Source: Prostheceraeus crozeri
Taxonomy: Eukaryota; Platyhelminthes; Polycladida; Euryleptidae
DNA: 64,000 nucleotides
Assembly: GCA_907163375.1 (NCBI GenBank)
Contig: CAJQUW010007317.1
Coordinates: 170,692-234,691 of the forward strand
Direction: 5' to 3'
In this document: positions 7,173-16,181 of the stretch, one piece after another
Layout: each line of letters starts with the position of its first letter
Position numbering within the stretch: the first letter of the stretch is position 1
Made by a program: the position numbers and the translations under genes
Notes under the pieces: generated by a model
The model's database searches: none
What the model saw: only the letters and a program-made list of their open reading frames with translations
Told to the model about the DNA's origin: nothing

Positions 7173-10100
7173 ATGGTAAGTTGAAGATTTCCTCTCTCAT
7201 CTCCCTCAAACGTGTGGTTCATAGCATCTTCCTCAATTTCAGGCATCAACTTCATCACCAACGCCCTCCCTTCTCGAGGAAAGTTTAGAGTTATTGAGTC
7301 AAGGTAGGTTGCAACAATACACTGAGGCTTGAACAGAGATGATAGAATGATTTCTCTTTCAGGCGATGTGAGTTCCAGCTCAGAACTGTCGCGACATGGT
7401 AACGAGTGGGAATGTGCTGACTGTGGGCACATCTTCACGAGGAAATGGGATCTCACCCGACACATCAAGCGAGGTGTTTGTCGACCTAAGCCGGCATCAA
7501 TCTCCGGAGGTGGGGATGATTCTGTTAACGTCGTCTCCTTTTCTTGCGACTTGTGCGCTCAGTCTTTCGAGACACGTTTTGAACTATCTTCGCACAGACT
7601 TCAACATACACACACGAACGATAGCTACACCAACGGTACCTCCTCTATCCAACTCACTGAAGTGTCCATAAATAATTTAGTGAGGAACTACCAGATGGAC
7701 TCCTCAGAAACCATTGCTAACTTTGAGGAATGGTTTCATCAAAATTCATCATTGATAGAAGCGCTCTTCAACAATTTAGACAATTTTAGGATGAAGGCGC
7801 TCATCTATCTTAAAATAAAATATGTAAAAATCGATCACCATACTGGACAAATAATAGAGAGGTTGGAGTTTCACATACCCTCCTCTCCTGCAACCGAGGT
7901 TGTAGACTATGAGTCTTGGATAAATTTTCACATCCAAGGATTAAAATTAAATATTGATAAATTTAACGAGCGCGATAGCGGTCTCATTTTTGACGGCATT
8001 GAGTCCGCCTTATTTAAAATCAGTTTATTAGGAAATCATAGTGGTCGAGGCTCCTTTAAACTTCCAAAAAATTTAAAAAACAAAACAGCAGTCATCAATG
8101 TCGATTGCGAATCGCAATGTTTTAAATATGCTGTCCTCTCCATTCTCCACTATAATGACATCAATGCGAATCGAAATCGTACATATAGCTATAGGCAGTG
8201 GGAGAATGAATTAAACTTCGATGACTGTAATAGTGACGATATGAAAATTAAAGATATAGAAAAATTTGAAAAATTGAACAACATTAAAATAGTTCTCCAT
8301 GTTTGGGAAAAGGGATTGAAGGGTGTGCGCTACAACTCGCGTTCGAGTTGTTATGATCATGTTGTCAACCTTTTATTAGTAAGACAGGATGATAGTGAGG
8401 AATGGCACTACTGCGGCATTCCCAAAATCTCTCGCTTATACCACCACTTAAGAAATTCTACCTCATCAGAGATTTATTACTGTGACAGATGCATTCGGAA
8501 CTTTAGGAGTAAAAACAAATTTGAAACTCATTATGAGTGGTGTAAGCGAGGTAAACTGCAAATGGAACGCATGCCCAAAGATAAGGAGTTTTCATATAGA
8601 GAGAATGGTGATGAACTAAGTCCTCTTCGTGTCATCTATGCTGACATCGAATGTTATATCGATGATAACATCCATCGACCAGCAGCCATTTCCTGCTATG
8701 AAGTATGGCATGACCATTTCCAAAATAGAAAAAATAAAATGCACGTCTGGCAAGGTGAGGATTGTATTTACCAATTCCTACAATTCCTCGAACAGGCTGT
8801 AAAATTTCAACAAAAGTATGATGGTGAACTCTATCGCAGATCATTGCATATGACAGCAGATGATCAAGCAAAATTTGATAGTTGCAACGTTTGCCCCAAA
8901 TGTAGGAAAACATTTGACGATGATAAGATTAAGAAAGTGCGCGACCATGACCACATCACTGGTAAATTTAGAAACGCACTCTGTTCAAAATGTAATTTTT
9001 CGCTGAGGATGAAGCGGCGTACATTACCCGTCATTTTCCATAATTTCAAGGGCTACGACAGCCATATGATAATAAAAGGAGGTTTAGGTCAAATGAAAGA
9101 GTGGAAGCTTGATGTAATAGCACAAACGAGAGAGAAGTTTATGGCCATGACAGCAAAAGTGCCTGTCGATAAAACTAAAGAAAATAAGACGGTCTATTTT
9201 GATATAAAATTTTTAGATTCCTACCAATTTATGACTGCATCACTGGCCTCTCTCGTGCAAAATCTAAAGTCTCTTCCACTAACACAAAATCTTAAGAAAC
9301 AATATCCAAATCTAACCGATGAAGTCATCACACGGAAAGGAGTCTTTCCATATGCATATTTTGATGCAATTAGTAAACTCGGCGAGACTTCTCTTCCGCC
9401 CATAGATAAATTTAAAAATGATTTGACCGGCGCAGAATGTAAGACCGAAGATTATGATCATGCACAAGATGCATGGATAAAATTTGACTGCCATACATTT
9501 GGTGAATATATGATTGCCTACCTTAAGTTAGATGTATTTTTGCTGGCTGATGTATTTCAGGAGTTTCGACGAGTGGCATTAGAAGAAGATAAGTTAGATC
9601 CCGTCCACTTTGTCAGTCTGCCAGCCATGTCATTTAAGTCTGCTTTTAAAATGACTGGTGAGACCATTCATCTCTTACAAGATCCAGAGATGTATAATTT
9701 ATTTGAGCGAGGAATTCGCGGTGGTCTCACATTTGTAAATAAACATAGGTTAAAATCAAAAATAGTAGGTAATGACCAGACTCATCTGAAGTATTATGAC
9801 CAAAATAATTTGTATGGTAGTTCATTATCCAAACCGCTACCTCACTCTGAGTTTAGCTGGTTAGATGATAGTGAAATTCAACATTTCTCCAACCCTTCCA
9901 ACATACTAGCAATTCCAGATGAAGGTGAATGGGGATATTATTTTGAGATAGATCTAATCTATCCAAATAATATTAAACATAAAACCGTAGATTTTCCACT
10001 CGCACCCGAATCAGGTGAAGTGAGTAAAGATATGTTTTCCGACTTTATGAAACAATTTCATAAAGATTTAGAATCATGTGGACAACCCAAGTATAAGCCT

Positions 10101-11147
10101 TGTCGCAAACTTTTACTCACTCAATATGATAAGGAAAACTATCTAGTCCACTTTAGCATCTTAAAATTTTATTTAGAAATGGGCATGATTTTAAAAAGAG
10201 TTCACCGCATTATTAAATTTAGACAGAAAGCCTTCCTCAAACCCTACATAGATAGTAACAGTCAGAAACGTGCACTAGCCCAAAATAATTTTGAAAAAGA
10301 TTTTTATAAATATAAGAACAACAGTCTATTTGGTAAGACGATGGAGGATGTTAGAAAGCGCGTAAACTACAAACTAGTTAATGATGATCAAAAGTATCAC
10401 AAATTGATCTCATCACCTCTATTCATCGATAGAGACATAATCGATGAGGATCTTGTAGGTATTAAAATGATAAAATCTGAAGTTGAGTTGTGCAAACCCA
10501 TCTATATTGGTCAAGCTGTTCTAGATTACTCCAAGCTTGAAATGTATCAACTCTTCTATAAAATACTAAAACCGTGTCCTCTCGTAAAAGAGGTTCGTTT
10601 GTTGGGTGGTGACACAGATAGTTTCTTTTTAGGTATTACCACTCAAAAAGATTTAAATTTTAATGAAGTAGGAAAATCTTTAGAAAGATATTTTGATACA
10701 TCAAATTATCCTGCTAATCATCCACTATACTCCATCAAAAATAAGGCAAAACTTGGCTGCTTTAAGGATGAGACAGCAGGGAAGGAGATAGCTGAAATGA
10801 TTCTCCTCCGCCCTAAAATGTATTCTATGAAATTAAAGGATAGTGATGATAGCATTAAGCGCGCTAAAGGCATATCAAGATCATTGGTCTCTAACATGAA
10901 ACATAAGAATTTCAGGAAAGCCTATAGAAATAAAAATATAACGTTTGTCAATATGACAATCTTAAAATCTAAGTCGCATGAGATCAAAACTCATACTTTT
11001 AGGAAACGGGCGCTTTCAGCATGGGAGGATAAGAGGTGCTGGCTAGAACACAACATATCTCTTCCACATGGACATCCTGACACAAACATACCACCACCCA
11101 AAAGAATTAAACTCACACTACCACATTCAGGAGACGTCTTAGCATAA
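7173..11147 (+). CDS. Family B DNA polymerase (protein-primed type), spliced
   Basis: Replicates the element. Predicted structure: exon 1 is only ATG (7173-7175), intron 7176-7242, exon 2 7243-7303, intron 7304-7362, exon 3 to 11147. The frame is preserved, giving about 1282 aa. Two C2H2-type fingers lie near the N-terminus (CADC...H; CDLC...HRLQH), followed by the conserved Polinton N-terminal region and a Cys/His domain (ESQCFKYAVLSIL ... EEWHYCGIPK). A third finger follows (CDRC...H). Exonuclease motifs follow: YADIECY, HNFKGYDSHM and LKLDVFLLADVF. Between the first two is an HNH-like segment (CPKC, RDHDHITGKFRNALC, CNFSLR). Polymerase motifs are YYDQNNLYG (A), YKNNSLFGKTME (B) and GGDTDSFF (C). 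All catalytic acids are present, so the enzyme looks intact. It ends with a basic tail. Confidence 0.93.
7176..7242 (+). other. First intron of polymerase, immediately after the ATG
   Basis: AAATG|GTAAGT at 7176 and CTCAATTTCAG ending 7242, 67 nt. The following exon keeps the frame and begins GCATCAACTTC, very similar to the start of exon 2 of the 235-aa gene (GCATCTACTCC). Confidence 0.65.
7304..7362 (+). other. Second intron of polymerase
   Basis: Donor CAAG|GTAGGT at 7304 and acceptor TTTCTCTTTCAG ending 7362, 59 nt. Splicing gives an in-frame junction with the long exon. Confidence 0.6.
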
Positions 11148-11452
11148 TCATCCTTAACTTAGTATTTTGATGTTGATTTCTGTAGATAAACATTGTTGTT
11201 TTATGTATCGCATGAGATTGTTTTTTCCTTGTGAATATGTGTCCACATCTGTACATTCCCCATGTGATGACTTTTCCACTGAAAGACATTTTTCCTATCC
11301 CTGTATATTTCCACCCTTCACGAAGTAAAAAGACTTTTTGTATATAACAATGTTTATTGAAGTGCGCTCATGTATATATTTTCAGTGGATGTTGTATAAA
11401 GTCTATTCCTTCACATTCATGTACATATTTCAATAAATGTTGTATAAAGACT
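11148..11452. terminator. Convergent 3' ends of polymerase and the 516-codon ORF
   Basis: No gene. AATAAA on the plus strand lies at 11432-11437, and its reverse complement TTTATT (minus-strand signal) at 11353-11358. The convergent transcripts would overlap by roughly 100 nt. A GTTGTATAAAG motif is repeated around 11392 and 11440. Confidence 0.5.
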
Positions 11453-12973
11453 TCACTTTGTTTTCCGAAACACTAACGTTATGAGGGATTTAGTATCTTT
11501 CACATGGATGCACTCTTGTAAACCATTGGTAATTTTGATAGCAATAGAGGGTATAGTTTGTTTGACGACGGGATGATAGAAAATAGATTCAAACATCTTC
11601 TCGACTATTCCATATGAAGCGTCTTTATCATGAATGAAATCACGTAAAATGTATTCTTTTTTCTCGCCAACAGAAATAGGTAGAATCAAATCACTTTGAA
11701 TGTAAAGGTGCTGTTCATGTTTATCAAGTGTCATTGGTGTTTCTATACCAATCGTATGCGCAGCAGCAAACACAGTTTGTAGCATTGAAAAACCAAAGAG
11801 TTTTTTCAAATTTTTACTCAATTGACATTGAATGTCATCACCCAGTCTCAGAACAACGCGTTGATTTTCAATTGAAAACGAAATGTGGTGTGTCTTTACA
11901 TCATATTTACTTTTCATCACATGCTTCAACTTCTGTTGTATATAAGGATTTACTACATGAATGAAGCTTTCAACTGTATGATATAGACGCGGCATTATAT
12001 TGATAGCAACTTTAGATTCTTCATAAGACTGGTAAATTTTCTTGATGCGATCGCCATAGATGTCCACCCACCATTCATCATTAACTGAATCAGCTTTAGT
12101 GTGATATTCATGAGAAGCATATACCACACCGCTTCCAATAATAGGTGTATAATGTCTTACAAAATGACGCAAGGTTGGAGAGAAATAAACTGTAAGTTTG
12201 TCATTATATTTCTGAATAACCAACTTATTTTTGTCCGCCATAATTTTCTCTCCATACTTCTTACCCACAGTCTCATTCCATCGTTTTACTAACTCAATAA
12301 GTGATAAAGGTTGAACACCACGCTTTTTCAAAATGATGCGTTCTTCGCATTCTACAACATCTTCATCAAATATTTTAAATCTATAATGAAATTTGTTGAT
12401 TCGATTTGAATAAACTTTTCTAACATTTGCAGTAGCAATTGACGTTAGATGTAGTCCATGACCAAAACCGAGATGCGGATAGAATTCACTATCCAACCTC
12501 AGCGTAAGACCTTTAGTAAAAGAATGAAAGCGGAGGAACTGTCTCCCACTCCAATGATAGATAGTAAACTCATAAGCTTTCTGATTTTTATTCTTCATGA
12601 TGGAAGTATTACCACTGTTGAATGCCTTAATAATTTTCTCATTCCCAAATGGCTCATAAGAATCTGATTTTATCTGAATCCATTCATAGTTCCACTTTCC
12701 ATCTGATGTTAAATTGTATGGGAACTGAAATGCATTATTCATCGTTATTCCATCATGGGTGCGAGGAGTCAATATCATTTCTTCCAAATCATTCACATTC
12801 TGAATATTGCTATCATAGCAAATACTAGAAACGCCAACCTCCCATTCACCTTCTAAATGCAGTGGGCGATTTAATTCTACTCGATAGTCTGATGGTTTAT
12901 TTTTGGGAAATTTATTCATAGAAGCATTACTGGGCAAGTAGATTAGAAACGAGTCCTTATTTTCACTTTCCAT
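11453..12973 (-). CDS. WEVG-family Polinton protein, copy 1 (506 aa), probable virion component
   Basis: The frame is open from 13003, but the second ATG (12973) is preferred. From there the N-terminus aligns with the downstream paralogue: SFLIYLPSNASM here, SFYHILLSNAATK there, each followed by a GxWEVGV motif (LEGEWEVGV). The middle contains repeated motifs of the type VEEWW/VESFIHVVN and a C-terminal LGFSM segment also matched by the paralogue. No transmembrane segment. I know similar 'GEWEVG' proteins as uncharacterised neighbours in invertebrate Polintons. Length and tandem capsid-region position suggest a structural (penton, fibre or decoration) role, by inference. ATGCAAA lies 33 nt upstream of the chosen ATG. 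Confidence 0.75.
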   Translation of the reverse strand: MESENKDSFLIYLPSNASMNKFPKNKPSDYRVELNRPLHLEGEWEVGVSSICYDSNIQNVNDLEEMILTPRTHDGITMNNAFQFPYNLTSDGKWNYEWIQIKSDSYEPFGNEKIIKAFNSGNTSIMKNKNQKAYEFTIYHWSGRQFLRFHSFTKGLTLRLDSEFYPHLGFGHGLHLTSIATANVRKVYSNRINKFHYRFKIFDEDVVECEERIILKKRGVQPLSLIELVKRWNETVGKKYGEKIMADKNKLVIQKYNDKLTVYFSPTLRHFVRHYTPIIGSGVVYASHEYHTKADSVNDEWWVDIYGDRIKKIYQSYEESKVAINIMPRLYHTVESFIHVVNPYIQQKLKHVMKSKYDVKTHHISFSIENQRVVLRLGDDIQCQLSKNLKKLFGFSMLQTVFAAAHTIGIETPMTLDKHEQHLYIQSDLILPISVGEKKEYILRDFIHDKDASYGIVEKMFESIFYHPVVKQTIPSIAIKITNGLQECIHVKDTKSLITLVFRKTK

Positions 12974-13006
12974 ATTATTCACATTGGAAAAATATATTAG
13001 CATACG

Positions 13007-13013
13007 TTTGCAT
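13007..13013 (-). promoter_or_regulatory. ATGCAAA motif upstream of WEVG copy 1
   Basis: Minus-strand ATGCAAA, 33 nt before the preferred ATG at 12973. Confidence 0.4.
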
Positions 13014-14410
13014 TAACTCTTCATTCGGAAATGGAGTGTGATACTTGTCACAGCATCTTTATGAAAAGGAATCAACGCACCAGCATCGTCATAAATGGCA
13101 ATATCAATTTGTGGGATGTAGTTTGATTTCAGCTTTGTATAATGCACTTTCTTGAAAGTATGCTCAGATAAAATACTGCAGCTCTTTGGCTGGTATGGTA
13201 TCATTGCTAACAATGGAGCTTCAACATCTCCCACACGTACATCTTCACCAATATTGGAATATATCTGAAAATAGTTAATACGACGCGATAGCGACATGTC
13301 TGCGCTAGCTTTGGTTACAGTACCACTTTTAAAGATATTTTGGTCAAAACCCAAAATGTCCATTAGAGTTTTATCCATAATTAGTTCAATACCTTTTCCA
13401 CTTATAGTGAGAGACAAAGTACCTTCTTTTTCAGAAAATGAAATATGTTGGTCATTAATCACTTCATTTAAATAATCTACAACCAATTTAACTGAAGTAA
13501 TGATGCGAGGCATCAGCACTCTTGTTTCATGTAAGATACCACCGAAAGGCTCTACACACTTTCTGTATAAAGATACGCTCCATTCTGTATCAAATTGATT
13601 TGACCTTTCACATGGTAAATGTTGCATATTAAATTTTCCATGAACAGCTGCAGAATGATGTCGCAAGAACTGATGAAAATCTTTTGAACAAATTAATACT
13701 AGATCATCATCATTTAATTTACTTATTGCAATATGATTAGATGATTTAATATAAGTCAATGTTGCCACTTGTTTACCATCAACTCGAAGGAGATAATTAA
13801 ATTTCTTCAATAATGTTTCAGGAGTCATGTTTGTCTTTCTTGGCTTAATCACAATCTTCTTCACCAACGTCTTCTCATTTTTTGGAATAAGATCTACATA
13901 ATAAGCTTCCTCTCGATATATTAACTGTTTATGAGCACTTATGTGGTAATTAACGTTAAAATTATCATAGCTTGTCAAGGCGCTAGCGAGGTAACCTAAA
14001 TCATTTCTTAAACTTGGACTTAAACCAACAATCCAATCTTTCTCAACTACATGATGTATATAAGTATAATCATCATTGTGTGGAGTAAATTGGGCAATAT
14101 GTTTACACGCTTTATTCAAGAAATCATATATAAACTTTTTACATGATAAGAGATCTTTCTTTGACCACTGTGGAATGTATACTCGGCAGCCCTTTTCACA
14201 TTGGTAAGCAGCTGTACGTCTCATATTAATAGTCATCACCTCATGATCAAAAGTATAGACACAGTTGCTATAAACAAGTTGAGTGACACCCACTTCCCAA
14301 TTCCCATTTAGCTGTTGTGCATGATCAATGGGAGTAGAAAAGACTGCGGCTCGATTACTAGTAAATCTCTTTGTAGCCGCATTGCTAAGCAAAATATGAT
14401 AAAACGACAT
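13013..14410 (-). CDS. WEVG-family Polinton protein, copy 2 (465 aa)
   Basis: Start at 14410 (MSFYH) rather than the non-ATG upstream codon. It is paralogous to the adjacent 506-aa protein over its length: GNWEVGV near residue 40, an MPRI segment near 300, and LGFDQNIF near 360. The two genes are 39 bp apart (stop to the preferred ATG), consistent with tandem duplication followed by strong divergence. ATGCAAA is 22 nt upstream of the ATG, followed by AATATAAAA. The start is only 35 bp from the oppositely oriented PC4-like gene, so the interval must act in both directions. Probable virion protein, by context. Confidence 0.75.
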   Translation of the reverse strand: MSFYHILLSNAATKRFTSNRAAVFSTPIDHAQQLNGNWEVGVTQLVYSNCVYTFDHEVMTINMRRTAAYQCEKGCRVYIPQWSKKDLLSCKKFIYDFLNKACKHIAQFTPHNDDYTYIHHVVEKDWIVGLSPSLRNDLGYLASALTSYDNFNVNYHISAHKQLIYREEAYYVDLIPKNEKTLVKKIVIKPRKTNMTPETLLKKFNYLLRVDGKQVATLTYIKSSNHIAISKLNDDDLVLICSKDFHQFLRHHSAAVHGKFNMQHLPCERSNQFDTEWSVSLYRKCVEPFGGILHETRVLMPRIITSVKLVVDYLNEVINDQHISFSEKEGTLSLTISGKGIELIMDKTLMDILGFDQNIFKSGTVTKASADMSLSRRINYFQIYSNIGEDVRVGDVEAPLLAMIPYQPKSCSILSEHTFKKVHYTKLKSNYIPQIDIAIYDDAGALIPFHKDAVTSITLHFRMKS

Positions 14411-14432
14411 TTTTATATTGCTAATCTGCAAC

Positions 14433-14439
14433 TTTGCAT
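14433..14439 (-). promoter_or_regulatory. ATGCAAA motif in the 35-bp divergent promoter
   Basis: Minus-strand ATGCAAA (ATGCAAAGTTGCA), 22 nt before the ATG at 14410. The same bases lie just upstream of the plus-strand ATG at 14446, so one short interval serves both genes. Confidence 0.45.
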
Positions 14440-14445
14440 AACATC

Positions 14446-14802
14446 ATGAAGACTTGGATTTTGGACTCTCTACAATATATCAGAGTTGATCGTGATGGAA
14501 ACGTACATTTCAAAAATTCTCATGGTCATACATCAAGAGGAATTACATTAACATGGCGACAATTTGTCAACCTCAATGATATCATGAGGGATTTGGAATA
14601 TTTTGAAACATTAAGATTCATCTCCCTGGGTGATCAAGTTTGGCTTCAACATTACAGAAATGAAATTCAAATCTACCATTCTCATTCCGCAAACTGTTTC
14701 TCATTTCGCAAATACAATTGGGAGAAGTATAGAAGATACATACATCGCTCCATCATGACATTTATTCGTCGTGAGTTCATCGCCCTACTATGCAAATCTT
14801 AA
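14446..14802 (+). CDS. PC4-like duplicated-domain protein, 118 aa
   Basis: Start at 14446 (MKTWILDSL); the earlier open codon is not ATG. The protein shows two half-repeats. The first is YIRVDRDGNVHF followed by RGITLTWRQFVNL, the second VWLQHYRNEIQIY followed by FSFRKYNWEKYRRYI. The order (short beta strands, then a GI-L-x-QW/F-x-x-L helix start) resembles the single-stranded-DNA-binding PC4/SUB1 C-terminal domain, a cofactor of RNA polymerase II transcription. It is paralogous to the next gene. Position beside a TBP-like gene supports a transcription role. The PC4 assignment rests on pattern similarity only and needs a profile search. Confidence 0.5.
   Translation: MKTWILDSLQYIRVDRDGNVHFKNSHGHTSRGITLTWRQFVNLNDIMRDLEYFETLRFISLGDQVWLQHYRNEIQIYHSHSANCFSFRKYNWEKYRRYIHRSIMTFIRREFIALLCKS
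14790..14796 (+). promoter_or_regulatory. ATGCAAA motif upstream of the second PC4-like gene
   Basis: Plus-strand ATGCAAAT, 28 nt before the ATG at 14825. It overlaps the 3' end of the 118-aa frame. Confidence 0.4.
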
Positions 14803-14824
14803 TCAGACATGACTATCACGCACC

Positions 14825-15475
14825 ATGAGTTGGAAATTAGATTCCCTACAACGTATTGAAACGGATCATGATCGAAACGTCTATTTCAAAGATTCAACTG
14901 GAAATGTGAGAAGAGAGTTTGCTTTATCTTATCGCCATTTTCAATCTCTACATCATATCATGAAGGATTTAAAATACTTCTATATGAAAAGACATTCACG
15001 TATTGGAAATCGCATCTGGTTGCGCGTCAACAATCGGCGAATTCAACTCTATCATTCCCAACTTCATACTAACTTCACATTTCATCAAGGTAGTTGGGAA
15101 AAGTATAAAAGGAAGGTACATCGCTCAATTTACTCATTCTTTCATCATGAAGCGCCATCGCTACACCATCGTCAACATTCTCCGTCGCTTCAGACTCTAC
15201 ACCAAAATCGATCTCACAACATTACACCAACAGCTTCCAAACAGCAAGTATTACCCGGGTCGTCCTCAAATGTTAGTGGTGAAGATGAACAATTCACGGA
15301 ATCTTCAACTCTTCCCAAATGGGACTGTACAGATTCTCGGCGCCCTTTCTCATTCATCGGCGCAGTCAATGCGCTTAGAGCTACAAAGACTACTACGTCG
15401 GATATGGAAGAGGGAGAGGTGTGTGATGTCGAATCTGACTGTGGACAATATGGTGATCTCTACTCAATTGAGTGA
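14825..15475 (+). CDS. PC4-like protein with Ser/Thr-rich acidic tail, 216 aa
   Basis: Residues 1-107 align with the 118-aa neighbour throughout (WKLDSLQRIETD, LSYRHFQSLHHIMKDLKYF, RIWLRVNNRRIQLYH, GSWEKYKRKVHRSI). After that the protein continues with a His/Gln/Ser-rich linker and an acidic end (MEEGEVCDVESDC). The last 110 codons overlap the TBP-like gene in another frame (329 bp). The tail could be a genuine overlapping extension resembling an activation domain, or an accident of frame. The paralogue stops soon after the second repeat, which favours caution about the tail. Confidence 0.5.
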   Translation: MSWKLDSLQRIETDHDRNVYFKDSTGNVRREFALSYRHFQSLHHIMKDLKYFYMKRHSRIGNRIWLRVNNRRIQLYHSQLHTNFTFHQGSWEKYKRKVHRSIYSFFHHEAPSLHHRQHSPSLQTLHQNRSHNITPTASKQQVLPGSSSNVSGEDEQFTESSTLPKWDCTDSRRPFSFIGAVNALRATKTTTSDMEEGEVCDVESDCGQYGDLYSIE

Positions 15476-15692
15476 CAGTCTATCATTTTTGAAGATTCGT
15501 ACCAGCAGTTACAGTTTGTGTTATGAACCCGAACTTTTTCCTGCAGCTCTCATTAGTTGTTGGTTACCTGTGCATGTGGCAATCTTTCATAATAGTAAAG
15601 TGATCATTACTGGACTAAAATCTCATGTACAAGCAAATATGATCCTAGACTATCTCATTGAGTATGTACGTACCCAGCGGATTGTAAAATAA
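15147..15692 (+). CDS. TATA-binding-protein-like protein (181 aa)
   Basis: Start at 15147 (MKRHRY); the longer open frame has a non-homologous leader lying inside the PC4-like gene. The length equals a bare TBP core and it has two imperfect direct repeats. Repeat 1 (about 7-90): TIVNILRRF, KIDLTTLHQQLPNSKYYPGR, LQLFPNGTVQILGA. Repeat 2 (about 100-178): LTVDNMVISTQL, SSYSLCYEPELFP, VAIFHNSKVIITGLK. YEPELFP and the F-x-N/S-G/K-V-x-x-TG strands are TBP hallmarks. Of the four DNA-kinking Phe positions known in TBP, three are Phe here (LQLF, ELFP, AIF); the first is replaced in YYPGRPQ. No N-terminal extension. TATAAAAGG lies 43-35 nt upstream, though this also encodes a conserved motif of the overlapping gene. 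AATAAA overlaps the stop. Confidence 0.8.
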   Translation: MKRHRYTIVNILRRFRLYTKIDLTTLHQQLPNSKYYPGRPQMLVVKMNNSRNLQLFPNGTVQILGALSHSSAQSMRLELQRLLRRIWKRERCVMSNLTVDNMVISTQLSDSLSFLKIRTSSYSLCYEPELFPAALISCWLPVHVAIFHNSKVIITGLKSHVQANMILDYLIEYVRTQRIVK

Positions 15693-15723
15693 AAAAACAA
15701 TTTTTCCAACATGATGTTTTTAT
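15688..15723. terminator. Overlapping convergent poly(A) signals
   Basis: AATAAA at 15688-15693 overlaps the stop of the TBP-like gene. TTTATT at 15718-15723 (minus-strand AATAAA) overlaps the end of the protease gene. Only 27 bp separates the convergent stop codons. Confidence 0.6.
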
Positions 15724-16181
15724 TTCAAATCATGATAGAACTTACAAATCATTTTTTCATTAGAGGATGGATTACATGAAAAGTTTTGAATAACAGATAC
15801 AAATCGAGATACATGTAAACGTCTTAAGATGAAGTACAGTACAAAAGCACCACACGTTGATGAAAGTGGATGTTGTAGTATGCGTTCATTTCGCTGATAT
15901 TGACGCGTATGTTTTCTCAACCACTGCTGTGTTGGTATATTTGGAGGTTGAGCAAGAGAGTCAAATAGTTCACCACGTCGGTCTTCTCCAATAAAGATCG
16001 CTTTCCAATGCTCACCGCCTAAATTCTGTGAATGAGTGTTTAGCACAATAAAGATGGGATAGTGATTTACTGCAGGTGGTAAGGTATCGAGTGAATAGAC
16101 ATTATCGAAAGCTTTCAACGTCGCTTCGTCTGCATTACGCTGCACTTTAGTCTTAATATCGTCAGCAGTCAACCAACTCAT
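15720..16181 (-). CDS. Adenain-like cysteine protease (153 aa)
   Basis: Processes virion precursors in adenoviruses and, by homology, Polintons. The active-site order is as in the C5 family: His in GGEHWKAIFI (about residue 57), acidic residue in GELFDSLAQPP (about 72), Gln in RILQHPLSSTCGAFVLYF and Cys in the same motif (about 110). The length of 153 aa is short but complete for Polinton proteases. The ATG overlaps the stop of the capsid gene by one base (TAATG), indicating tight coupling in a late-type cluster. Confidence 0.85.
   Translation of the reverse strand: MSWLTADDIKTKVQRNADEATLKAFDNVYSLDTLPPAVNHYPIFIVLNTHSQNLGGEHWKAIFIGEDRRGELFDSLAQPPNIPTQQWLRKHTRQYQRNERILQHPLSSTCGAFVLYFILRRLHVSRFVSVIQNFSCNPSSNEKMICKFYHDLK

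Noticed and set aside
15003..15146. N-terminal 48 codons upstream of the TBP-like start
   Set aside because: They lie inside the conserved second repeat of the PC4-like gene in another frame and match nothing in TBP.
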